A stretch of DNA of 64,000 nt from Tricholoma matsutake (Eukaryota > Basidiomycota > Agaricomycetes > Agaricales > Tricholomataceae). The position numbers and the translations under genes are program-made. Below are positions 44,401 to 55,206 of the stretch, piece after piece (position 1 is the first letter of the stretch; every line of letters starts with the position of its first letter). The notes under the pieces were generated by a model, which was not told the origin of the DNA, did no database searches, and saw only the letters and a program-made list of their open reading frames with translations. The stretch covers positions 8,618,001 to 8,682,000 of the forward strand of contig AP026539.1 of assembly GCA_026075535.2 (NCBI GenBank), given 5' to 3'.

Positions 44401-44913
44401 TGAGTCCACAATGGTATGGAACATGCCACCTTTCACATTCTGTGGACAAAAACCACTGTGGCAATAGGCGCTGACATTTCAGTCACAGCTCGCATTCATG
44501 TTACTTGTCCACTGTCGGCTCTCAGACATCATCTCTCCACCAATTCTCTTGTCCCCAACACCGCACCTCTTTTTGCTTTTGAGACTGCTGATGGGGGTTG
44601 GGTGCCCATGACAAAGCCCTGGTTCATTGATCATTGTAACATGGTGTGGGTTGCTGCTGGCTTTCCTCAGATGCCAGGGCATGCTTTCTGCATAGGCGGT
44701 GCCACAGAGCTTCTTCTGCAGGGTACTGACCCCAACATTGTGGTGACACAGGGATGCTGGCTGTCCCATGCCTTTCTTGAGTATTGGCGCCATATTGAAT
44801 CTATTCTCCCTCTCTTCATTTCGAATGCTGCTAATTCTCATCGCGCCCATGGCTTAGAAGCCACCATGGACACATATGCTCACTATCATCATCTTCCTAC
44901 ATCGTCTCGTTAG
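41500..44913 (+). pseudogene. Reverse transcriptase-RNase H-tyrosine recombinase gene (DIRS/Ngaro-like)
   Basis: RT N-terminal part near 41560-42020 (GFTISNLAPLNHTFTPPNLS, LQLGHFSGPFTRQEL). A donor-like GTATGT near 42025 and acceptor CTCAG near 42410 may bound one or more introns. The RT core follows (APPGTQAATLDMESAY, VPFGLTSASGLQG, WVDD at 42647-42658), then RNase H (IGWLEGVAVELAILAMR near 43270; NLADPISHG near 43450). The recombinase starts near 43740 (THSNYGAGLLHFTQYCD), has a 52-nt intron at 44264-44315 and ends RHYR-like: HAFCIGG (44680-44700) and YWRHIE with Tyr at 44782-44784. Both conserved Arg are lost (His at the intron joint, Cys at 44689-44691). Known: such elements insert via recombinase, not integrase. 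Confidence 0.82.
44264..44315 (+). other. Intron in the tyrosine recombinase
   Basis: GCAAGT...ATCTAACCTGCAG, 52 nt, GC-AG type with a CTAAC branch site 6 nt before the acceptor. Removing it joins FWSCC to HLGELL and restores the conserved CC-R-LGELL block (Arg now His). The unspliced reading gives unrelated sequence. Confidence 0.72.
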
Positions 44914-45346
44914 TGCTACTAGTACTTGTGGCATATCTCATCTACTGTTACTCTCGATACTCCAAATGTCTGTAGCCTGCATTGTAGAATATTATATCTG
45001 TTCCCTCGCTCAGTTCTAGTTTGGGGTGCCTAGTCTGAAAAAACTCACCTGTTGTGAGCTGGGCTCCTTCATGGTGTAGTCTCATTTTCCCCTTCAGACC
45101 TTCTGCCCATTTGTGGGACTAATGGGGCACACTCTGAAGATTCTGATTGCAACTTTTGCTTTCCACTTTGAAGCATCGCAACGCGCCTGTCACATGATGA
45201 GCATCATGTGCTGCACCTGACAGTTTCCCAGAATCTTTTCCCAAACCTTGGAAAATCTTATTTGCAATGCATTATCAAATAATATTTTACATTGAACTCA
45301 AACTCAGATATAACAAGTGTGGCCATACAAAGCTGTGAACCTAGAG
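44914..45346. other. Gene-free stretch after the recombinase
   Basis: No supported gene. Split direct repeats or inverted ends expected of DIRS/Ngaro elements were looked for by eye and not found. Confidence 0.35.
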
Positions 45347-46340
45347 CTATGTGATATAAATGAGCAATTTTATGAACAAATTTACTTGACAAGTAAGGCA
45401 GCAAGTCTTACAGGGGCACATTAGCATGGAGAAAACCCTGGTCAAATGCATATGCAACTTGACCTGCACTATCAGCATGATCAACAAATAAGAAAATGTC
45501 ACCACACCCGATGTCACAACCTTTAACAATATACTCACAAATAGCCTTGAACAGGATATGCTGCAACCTACCACCACCATAGATAGCATTCTGGTCTCCA
45601 AAAACATTATGTTGAGGAAGGAAGGTTGGTGGGTAAGCCAAATGATGTGGCACACAAGAAAAGCACAAGGATGTAGGCGCATGGGCTCCAAAATAAGATA
45701 TAAGATCAAGCACAAGGAAAAGCCATGGGAGTGAGGCATGTGCTGGTAAGCAATACCAAAAGTGGTGCATCACCTGGATTTGGGAAACTTGATCACTCTC
45801 ATTGGAGATGCATCATTGTAAATCTGAATCCAGCATTACACATGCAGAGCAAAGACATGTGATACATGCCAGAAAGTCATGCTTTGACATGGTGTTGTGC
45901 ATAACATACATGAATGCAAGGTAGGAAAGGATCTGGGGATGTTCTTGAGGAACACATGACATCATTACAGTGGACAGGAAAAGATCATGAAAATGCAGGC
46001 ACAACAGCGTGAAGTACCAACTGCACAAGAAGATAATGATTAAATGAACCATGCACTCCAAAGCAATCATGAAACCTCAGTATAATGACATTGTGAGTGT
46101 ATGCAGCACCCCATAAGCAGGGCAAGAAAATGTGCTGTCATTAGGCAGAGCTGATAGACTCAAGGCATGAAGGATCAAGCATTCATCATGGAACCAGTCC
46201 ACTGAAACACCCCATGGGTTATTGAAACATGGCTGAGCCACAGACACATTTTGTATGCGAGCAGCAGAGACAGGGTAGAGTGGAGCCCCCAGTGTTTTAT
46301 CAAGGCAGGAAGAAACAACCAGACAGCAATGCAGCACATT
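45347..46340 (-). pseudogene. Unrecognised minus-strand coding remnant
   Basis: Overlapping minus frames 46337-46077 (LDKTLGAPLYPVSAARIQNV), 46070-45813 and 45773-45408 (NVFGDQNAIYGGGRLQHILF, GDIFLFVDHADSAGQVAYAF) read like one protein with frame changes: uninterrupted blocks of 80-120 residues and balanced composition. The final block has alternating hydrophobic and glycine-rich segments. No family recognised. It may be a decayed host gene or element cargo. Confidence 0.35.
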
Positions 46341-46626
46341 TTGCAGAGGTACAAGCTCCTGTGATAAACAACATCAGTGAATCGGATCAGCAGAAATGGT
46401 CAGAACTTGTACATGATGGACCAACTCCATAAACTGATCTCATTGAAGAGGTCCAGTTATGCTTGAAACCAGAGTAACACTAAAGGCATTCATTCAATGC
46501 AAAAGTCATAAAGTGAGCACAGTGATACATTATGCACTCACATCTCAAGTTGAACACAATGGTTGTTGGTGGTTTGGATATAATTGAAGACCAATGGCCT
46601 CAGAACCATAAAGTTTACCACCAAAT

Positions 46627-48930
46627 TCAAGAGTAAAAGCAACATAGTAATTGTAGCCAATGACAGACTAACACAAAGGTAACTGCATTCAAGTTAGGGT
46701 ATACATGTGTGCCACGCCGAGACCAAGAAACCCATGCATGTACCTTGTTGAGTACTATTTGTAAATTAATTAAGATCATGCTCTCACTGGCATGTCCATC
46801 CTTGTCCATCTGCCCACGGAATTACTACTTGGATCTGATGAGCATTAGGCATGGAGCAATGGGTTGCCCAATACTGCCAGGGTGAATCTGACACCCAAAT
46901 AGCAAGTCAAGAAGTTGGGTAGCAGGACTGGACAGTTGAATATATCATCATGTGATGCAGCAGGTTCAAGTTACCATTAACTTTCAACTTTCACAGCACC
47001 AGCAGATACAAGGCATAAAGTATGAGGTCTAAGTACTAGCAGGAGTAGACAAAACAATGACAAACTGGATATTTGATGACAGAACAGAACCAGATGCAGC
47101 CTTATATGTACTCAATGAGTAACCCATGGAAACTACAGACTCCAAAGGGATGTCGGTGGATCCCTTGTGGTAGAGAGGCCAAGAAGAGAGGCATTTAAAA
47201 TCAGCATCAGTAAACACGAACACAGGTCAACCACAATGGACACGACCATCATACACAGGCACTGGGAGAGACAATAAGCAAGGGAAACAGGGAAATGGAA
47301 GCATAACAACTAACCAGGATCATTGAAAGAGTGGGATGCACTGAAAGCCAATCCCGACAACATCACAACCAGGGGAGAGGATATAGACTTGAGCACAGAC
47401 CATTTACCTTTTGTAGGTGACAAAGGATATCCAACTGTAGGCAACAAGTCAGAAAAAAGCATTGGTATGAAAGAATCCTTAAGGGGACAAACTAACCAGT
47501 TTTCCACCTGTCTCCCTTACCCTCACCATGAGTTGCAAAACCAAACCCCATAGGGGTCATCATACCTGCAATGACATGGAACTGGAAGACCAAACCCCAG
47601 AGGGACACATCTCATCTCATATCCTGTTCCAACGGAGCTATAGAAATCTTATGTATCAAATATGGGGCATGACGGGGGCCAGATTCACATGGGGCAAGCA
47701 GGAAGCTCTCTGTAACAGTTCCAGACATGATGCAAATTGCCAGCGACTTGTTTTCCCAGATGCGGAGGCAGTAATTGTTGACATAGAGCTCAGTGGGATC
47801 AACCCGGGCAGTGTTGACAAACTACCACTGTGTACAAACAGCAACACTTTTAAAAAGCCCCTGTACCAAACCACAAGTCAAACATGAATTTTATATGAAA
47901 AAAAAGACATGGGAAAGAAATCATGCACTGGACCTCCTCTTTCATCATCTTAGCACAGGTCTCAGAGAAGGGGGTCCAGAACAAATCAGTCATACTGGTA
48001 AAGGACTTGATCTCACACAAGCATCTGAACACAAATAAACAGTTCAGTTATCATAGAAAGCAGATAAAATATAATAAAGGAAAAACAAGCAATGTATGGG
48101 AACAAGGGGAGGTTCAGGTAGGTAGGGATCAACAATTGGTCTTGGCAGGACACCAACATGATGCTCACACTATCATCTTCCACAACATCGCTGGCACCTT
48201 CAGCAGTCGAGGTCAGCCTGAAGAACTTTGAGCAACTAGAAGAGACTGCAGGGAGAAAGAAACATGCACAAGCCATTGTTGGAATGTGTAGATCCACCAT
48301 CATCAGAACACATGTTGAACCAGAACCATGCACCCCATCACTATTAGCAGACTCAGATGCAGCTTCAAAGTCGGCAAGCTCCAACACCGGGTTGATGTCC
48401 TCCCTGCTGAGCTACTAATTAAGGATGTATGGTTTGTGCAACTCACTCATCCACAGCTTCAGGCAAGGTAGGGTAAGCTCTGTTCTTTCCCTTTGCTTTC
48501 ACACATTGAACTTCTGTGACAATCCTAAGAACAGATAAGCATTAATAACAAAGCAAGCAAGGCAACAAACTTAGTGACATCAGGAAACTCTTCATCTTCT
48601 GTTAACACTGAGGGGGCACAGATGGGAGTAGATGGACTAGGATACCAATCAGTGAATGTCGAGGGATTTGACAATGAAAGCAAATGCTGAAGGTGAATGA
48701 TCCAGTTCATGCAAGTTGGTGGCAGCAGCCTTACTTGCACAGGCCTTAACTATCCTGCATAAGGTAGGAGACATTGAAAGAAGCCAAACATGGAACATAC
48801 TTGGCCTGTGCAGCACTTTCATCATTTGCCTTTGCTTTTGTGGTCTTAATGATGGTGCACCTGGCAGCAAGATCAGTATTAAAAGGCAAATATTCACAAG
48901 GCATATCAGATACTTGGGACAACCATCCAA
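46627..48930 (-). pseudogene. Unrecognised, strongly decayed minus-strand coding region
   Basis: Minus fragments in order: 48930-48525 (SPSAFAFIVKSLDI), 48387-48013, 47874-47656 (GSLSTLPGLIPLSSMSTIT), 47507-47310 (GYPLSPTKGKWSVLKSISSP), 47223-47029 (GYSLSTYKAASGSVLSSNIQ). The last block resembles, from memory, the end of Agaricomycete proteins of unknown function reading G-Y-x-x-N-T-Y ... S-x-N-I-Q-W. Stops and shifts every 60-120 codons. Plus-strand ORFs over the same bases have less protein-like composition. Function unknown. Confidence 0.3.
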
Positions 48931-49371
48931 CTGAATAGCAGCACTATAGACTCAACTCAGCAAGGGGGAAAAAGACAAGCAGAAATACCTACAGTGCAGA
49001 GCCAAAGGCAATATGAGGAGATGAGGAAACAGCACTGCTCAATGCAGTGTCCAGAGTGTTCCTAGAAATGAAAATTTACAAAAAAAAAATGCATGAGCAG
49101 AAGGAAGAATAGACAGAATAGAAACAGGTGATAGAAGCTAAAACTCTTGGGTACTGGGAATGGGAGGTGACTTTCAAACTTGCTTTTTGGATGGAGTCAG
49201 CTCCACTACCTCCCTGGAGCAAAATGATGGTGAGGACAGGAAGGGAGAATCACAGTAACTTACACATTGGATGAGTCACTGACCATGATGGGCCATGCCT
49301 TCCTTTTTTTAGTAGGACTCTCACTGACACAGCCATTAACAAATGAAATAGAACACATCAATGCGACTCAC
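48931..49371. other. Gene-free stretch
   Basis: No supported gene; A-run at 49078-49090. Possibly the start of the minus-strand gene to the left. Confidence 0.35.
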
Positions 49372-50900
49372 AGGTAGGCATGGGGTACGGGTCATGAAAT
49401 CCTAACCTGTAACCCGCGACCTACCCATCACCAAGAGGGAGCCTCATTTCGAAGTCTAAATATTACTTAGTGTCTATTAATCTATGTAAACCTATATAAC
49501 TACATATTTGAAAAAAATGAAAGGGGGGTAAGCCCAGCCTAGCTGTTAGAAATGGGTGGGTTTGAATACCCAGGATGCACAGACCATTTGGTCTTGTTGT
49601 GCACATGTCACATCTTTGTTGATTGTTGATGCATTATTTATCTACATTTGTGCCTTATGTAAGTTTTTTGTTCTTTCTCTTTTCATTTTATCATGACTAA
49701 CCAACCTCTAGGCTTTGCTGATGACGGCGATGACGATACCACTGCCACTGCCACAAGCCCCTACTTGTGGGGTGGGCTGGGTGGTATGAAACAACCCAGA
49801 GTGATGACAGTCTACAGATGGCCCAGCACCCAGCAAAACAGGGAGGACAAGGTGACTATGAGACAATGAGGAGGCAAACCAGACAAGAAACAAAGGCCCA
49901 AGAGATGGACAACGTCTCTTGGGCCACAGGTTTATTCTTTCTTTCTCATTTCATTTTCATTTACTAACAATGTTTTTAGGTGCTACTTTGAACTACTGAC
50001 AACCACAACAATGAAGGGATGGCAGGAGGGCAATGAATACAATGGGAACCCAATGACCAGCACCTGCCACCACAGTTGCGAGCACCTGCTTGCAAGGTGG
50101 ATTGTGGGTGTTTGACCACCAACCACAGAGATACGGAGAAGACACCCGACATCCAGCACTCCAACACCAATGACAGATGACCAGCATGTGGAGGGCACCA
50201 GGCAGCAGGAAAATGGGGGGATGACAATGGGAACCCGATGACCAAAACCTGCCACCACCCCCAACCACTGATGACAACCAGGAGAAGGTGGACAACAGCA
50301 ACAGCAACCACCACCACCTTGTAACAGGGCCATAGGAGATGGTGAGGGACAGGCAGGGGAAAGATGGCAAGGGGTGAACGACAGCAAGGGCAAGGAACTA
50401 TGGCAAGGAGGGGATGATGGCAAGGGGGGAACAATGGCAAGGGAGGGATGATGGCAAGGGGGGAACAATGACAATGAATGACAGGATGCACACAACAATG
50501 GGGAACAACCCAGCACCCACCCCCAGCCCTGCAAGCCACTGCTTGTGGGGTGGATCATGGGTGCTAGCAGCCAATGACAAAGGGCAACAGAAGGGGACAG
50601 GACAACAGGGTCAACAATGGGGACAATGAGGGCCCAAAAATCCCAACCACCATCCCTCTGTAACTCACAAATGTGAGGTGGGGGTGGTTCTTAGTGTAAT
50701 TAAATCTTTATTAGTTTAGGTAGGATAATTTACATACTTGGCAAAACCTGTGCAGGAATTGGCACCCATGCATACCCACGTGTACCCCACGTGTACCAAC
50801 CCATGGGTTGATGGGTTACTACCCATGTGGGTATGGGTATGGGTAGAGCTCTGGGTACCTGAGGGAGTACCCATGCTATTGCCTACTCATGGGGCAAGAG
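49372..50900. mobile_element. Probable hAT-like element 3
   Basis: The left end reads CAGGTAGGCATGGGGTACGGG and the right end, inverted, GAGTAGGCAATAGCATGGGT. Both ends are rich in GGGTAC/TACCC motifs (49385-49430, 50760-50875), like subterminal repeats. The interior holds a hairpin-intron module (49895-50094), further palindromes (49751-49770, 50528-50548), a B-box-like GGTTTGAATACCC (49558-49570) and a TGGCAAGG tandem (50398-50470). No exact 8-bp target duplication was found, so the ends are provisional. Confidence 0.5.
49895..50094 (+). other. Hairpin-intron-palindrome module e
   Basis: Plus strand: hairpin arms GGCCCAAGAGA / TCTCTTGGGCC (49895-49925), intron-like 49930-49979 (GTTTATT...TTTACTAACAA...TTTTTAG, 50 nt), then palindrome TTGCGAGC / GCTTGCAA (50075-50094). 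Same order as modules a-d but on the other strand. The donor lacks the usual AAGT. Confidence 0.7.
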
Positions 50901-51244
50901 CCGCAGACAATTGGTCTGTCATGAGGCTGCAGCACACCATGAAAAAAGCAAATAAGAAACTGCAAAGTTGAACAGCAATCAATGCAACACATGCTTCAAG
51001 GTCAAGGTCAAGGACAGAGACCCATAAGTCATGTACAAAAAGAAGAGCACAAGAAACACTTACTTCTTGCACTTTATAGGGGACAAGCGCATCTTTGTCG
51101 ATGGAGAACTTCAAGCACACTGATGATACTCAACCTGGGAAAACCACCAAAACAGCCGATGAGGCAATCGATGATATTTGCGATGAGTCAGAGGAAGGGT
51201 GCAATGTGTTCCAAATGTTTGTGGTCCAACCTATGGGAAGATAA

Positions 51245-52310
51245 CTAGTTGGTACTAGTCATGAAGGTAGTGCTATAGGAGACAAAGGTGTTTGGCATGG
51301 TCTGATCGAGTATCGATCAATATCGAGGATGCTCAACAAGATCGACGGCAAATGAGGTTGATCGTCGATGGTTGATGCATGAATTCTGAGGACCTTTTGA
51401 TAGGTCAATAGTATATGAAGACTATAGCCAATGGCTAGGAAGTATTGGAATGGTTGCTAGTGCTAACGATCAGAGGATCATAGGAAGATCGAGGACAACA
51501 ATGGTCGCAGAGGTTTCTCATCGATCGAGAAAACTCATAGAAGTTTAGATTGTTTTAGAGGATAGATCTGATTCTTAGAACTTAATACGAGATGATAGGT
51601 GAAGATGATTTCTTGTATTTCCAAGTAGATACTACAGAGTTTTATATGTTTTAAAGAAACTTCCTAAAATGGAATGAGAAACATGTGTAGAACATGAGGC
51701 AAAAGATATGAGTTAAGGCACAAGGCCAAAAAGGAGACTGGAATCCAAACAAGAAAGATATATATCATATGATGAAAGAGTAATAAATGGTATAGAACTA
51801 AAAAGGGACTGTCCTTTGTGTATAAACCATGCTAAGTCTTGCAATAATCTGTCCAGTGGGTTCTGTATGCGATAGGGACTTGGAACAAGGCTGACCTATC
51901 ATCAGCAGGTTTGAGCACAAGTTGGAGTACTCCCTGGTGCATGGTATTCCACCATTTAGATAATGAATGTGGTGCCCGATGTCACTCGCAGTCTCTCGAT
52001 ATCAATCAATGACACTCAACGATGATCGACGATGTTTGTTCACAGTTGTGGTTTGTTTGAAGCTGATCGGGAATGTTTGATGGTCAGTTAGAGGGATCTT
52101 AGGGGCTTTCGAGGTAGTCCAAAGGTTGTGCAATATGGTCTCTTGGTATGATCAATGTCGCTGGTGATGTGTCGACGCAGTCGATATGATATCACGATCG
52201 ATAGACTGGGTCGCGCTGCATCTGGGACATTGTAGGAGTTAGCCGATGTGATTAGAATGATGTTAAAGTGGTGAATTGGCCCTTGAGCCAAGGATACAAC
52301 CTATCAATGC
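51245..52310. other. Gene-free stretch, possible old LTR
   Basis: Rich in ATCGA/TCGAT motifs (51300-51560, 51990-52210). The part 51540-51740 resembles 8460-8620 in composition and order (purine-rich, then TCTT-rich, then ACATGAGGCAA). Both may be the same old solo LTR family. No ends, no target duplication and no coding sequence seen. Confidence 0.35.
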
Positions 52311-52537
52311 ATAACTACTCAGCTCCCACAAGTGACTCAAGGCAATATACATACCTCATAATTTTAGATGCATGTGCAGTAGACATTTTAAGATTGGTCA
52401 ATGAGGAAGGAGATGAAGGGCTATGAGCAAGATAAACTGGAGCAAATTGTTCAGCAAATGATCCTATATAACATCCCGCTGCATGATGGGTATGTTCAGG
52501 GAAATAAGGCACATAAGGGCACAAGGCCAAGGGAAAA

Positions 52538-52670
52538 GAAAAAAGAAAAAAGAAAAAAGAAAAAAGAAAAAAGAAAAAAGAAAAAAGAAAAAAGAAAAAA
52601 GAAAAAAGAAAAAAGAAAAAAGAAAAAAGAAAAAAGAAAAAAGAAAAAAGAAAAAAGAAAAAAGAAAAAA
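52538..52670 (+). repeat. Microsatellite (GAAAAAA)19
   Basis: Nineteen uninterrupted 7-bp units, followed by GAGAGAGA. All three frames are open and give Lys/Arg/Glu-rich peptides, which accounts for the ORFs at this site. Confidence 0.97.
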
Positions 52671-53419
52671 GAGAGAGACACTATCAATCATAGAAGGTTA
52701 TCAAATGAGGAAATGTCAAGTGAAAGATACCAAGTATTCACCATGGATACATTGCACCAGATGAAAATTCCATAACATTTGGTTCAGAGCTAGGCAACCA
52801 GGAGTTTGTGATCCACCAATGGACATCAGAAGGGCATCCATGCAACAAAGTACAGTGGCAGAAAGTACTACTTTGTTCAGAAGAAATGTCAGGTAAGTCA
52901 GGATATGAACAGGTAAATGTACACCACAGTGATATCAGGTTTACAAGCATCTAACACATGTAGAGTGAATGAATAGGCCAAAGAACAACATCAAGAAATC
53001 AAAGTGCAGTGTGGCACTGGAGAGCAGCAGGAGATTAATTAACCAATTACAATGAAGAACCGCAAGGTCAGGGTTCCAGGTGCCCAGCATGTAAATTTCA
53101 ATGGACCAAGGGGCCAAGGACAGTAGACCAATCCATGTCAATGATGTGGAGTGCAAGATGGCACCAATGAATGGCAGGAGATTAATTAACCAAACAGGAT
53201 CATGCATTGACACAAGGTTGTGCCAATGCAGATACGTGCTAATTGCATTGTGGCGCCACATCACAAGACATTTGCAGTGGACAGAGCATAAGCTGACAGG
53301 TTCAGCCTGGCATACAATCTGCTTCAATTTGAGTCAGCTTTTCATCTGGAAAAGGTATTGCAACCAGTCAGCTAGCATGTTGGACAAAAACTATGATGCA
53401 GCAGGAGCAAGTAAGTTAG

Positions 53420-54293
53420 CAGGGTATTGAAATAAAAGATGGTGCTCACCAAAATTCACAGAGAATGTGCTGGAGCAATGCATGTCAGAAACTCAAAACC
53501 CAGGGTGAGACACACGTCTAGCATCTTTATTTAATGTAAGAACATGTGTTATGGACAGTGAATGCTATGCACCACAACTCACATATTGAACTTGGACAGA
53601 ATGACAATACATACTTCAACAACCTCACCATCAAGAAAACAGAAAATCCAGACATGTGGCATTTGGTAATCCTCCACAGCAACAACCAAGGTGAGGTGGA
53701 GGAGGTTGTGTTTACCATACAGGGGGTCCTGGTGTATTGCACTGACAGGTTTTGGATCCCCAGGTTTTGAAAGTGCTATGGACACAGCACAAGAAATCTA
53801 TGGACAATGTGATTGTCAGTTTTCCAAAAAAACAGGGATAGAAAACACACTATTCCACAAGGGTGTCAATCCTCGGGGTATACTTTGCAAAATGGTGAAG
53901 GGCAATGGGATTTGTACTTATCTGCATACAGAAGATAATCATGTATGCTACTTCACTGCATACAAAGACGGAGCTGGTAACAAAAAGTCAGTGATGTTGA
54001 ATTTAGTGAACCACCTCACCTGCTCATTAACAGATAGATTCCAAGCATGCAGACCACAGATCTTCTGGATAGATGACATAGTCCAAGCTCAGTTGTTGTT
54101 CATTGTGATCCCAGTTAAAGGACATTGCTGCAAAATGCTTGCAGTGTTAAGATCCTTGGCTTTGTTGGATGGAAGCTTTAGCAAGGTTCGCACCCAAAGT
54201 TATAAAGCTGTTCAAGCACCTTATGCTAACACCCTGTCTGCAACAAGATCACAAAAGTCGAAGAGCCAAGAGGTGGCCATGCCCCAACATTGA
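53420..54293 (+). CDS. Hypothetical protein, Agaricomycete-type, probably spliced
   Basis: Two blocks: 53546-53737 (DNTYFNNLTIKKTENPDMWH, then VVFTIQGVLVYCT) and 53762-54180 in the frame of the 53691-54293 ORF (NPRGILCKMVKGNGICTYLH, DIVQAQLLFIVIPVKGHCCK, LRSLALLDGSF). They join across a short CAGGTTTTGGATCCCCAG segment that may be a tiny intron or a frame shift. From memory, similar proteins with a D-I-V-E-x-Q-x-S-F-x-x-x-P-V-K core are multi-copy in Agaricomycetes with no known function. The core here is unbroken for about 140 codons, unlike most coding DNA in the window. Exact start and end exons are uncertain. Confidence 0.45.
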
Positions 54294-54641
54294 TGCTAAA
54301 ACACAGGATAGGGTATGATGATGTTGAGGCCAAAGCGGACCAGAGAGGCGACAAATGTGATAAGATGCAAATAGATAGCCAAACATTAACAGAGCAAGCG
54401 GAGGCATAAATGAAAGTACAGAATGACAGCAGGTGTTGAAGCTGAAGCCTTGGAAATAACATAGCTGTTCAGTTCGAGTGTCGTGTTACAATGTTTTGAC
54501 TCAGTGTTATGTGCCTCGTGCCCCTTACCAATTTTTTTCTTTAGTCTCATTCATCGAAGATTGTTGTTGTGCAGTTCAAGCCCATTTTTACTACTGAATA
54601 AGCATAAATGTTGTTGGTTCGTTCATGCTCATGTTGAAAAG

Positions 54642-55043
54642 TGTTAGGGTGACACCCACTATCTGCTAGCTAAGACCATGCAGGTTCTCTCTACAAGAAG
54701 GGGGCGGGATCCGCGCTCGTGATGGGGGAATTGATGGTTTTGATGTGAGGGGTTATTAATAGGTGAGTTTGTTGAGATAGGCCTTTCACACCAAAAACAT
54801 AGGTGGAATACCTAAGAGAATACAACTGGGGTCCCCTAGGCATATATTTAGGGTTTATATACTATGTTACACATATTGTACATTGTTGTTACCGATGCAC
54901 TTGTACATGCGCATACATTTTGATGCATGCGAAATAAAATTCTCATGCTATCAAAGTGTAGCATAATTTGGCGTCATGTAGCGTAATTCGACATAATAAA
55001 ATAAAAATAAAAATTTATTAGGTAATGGGGTGGTTTCCTAACA
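54642..55043 (-). repeat. 3' LTR of the 54642-63622 element
   Basis: 402 bp, TGTTAGG...CCTAACA, abutting the purine tract on its right side. Confidence 0.96.
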
Positions 55044-55206
55044 TTACCCCCCTTTTATGCCTCGACTTCCAGGCGAGAAAATATTATGTTTGTCCCCTCT
55101 GTGAAATTTGGTAAGGCCGGAATTTCATCCCCTCATACACCATTCTCGCAATGCGACGCGGAGCAATCAGATTACATTTAAAGAATTGGGTGATTGCGTT
55201 ACACGC

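Noticed and set aside
49976..50558. 190-aa minus-strand ORFs (Pro, Cys, Ser-rich)
   Set aside because: Overlapping frames are equally open over CAAGG/GGGAACAATGG repeats and palindromes; no conserved motif.
51245..52310. Confident solo LTR call
   Set aside because: Similarity to 8460-8620 is in style and order only; no TG...CA ends or target duplication were found.
52401..52775. Lys-rich ORFs over the GAAAAAA array, and Phe/Leu-rich ORFs opposite
   Set aside because: Microsatellite artefacts with no non-repetitive coding support.
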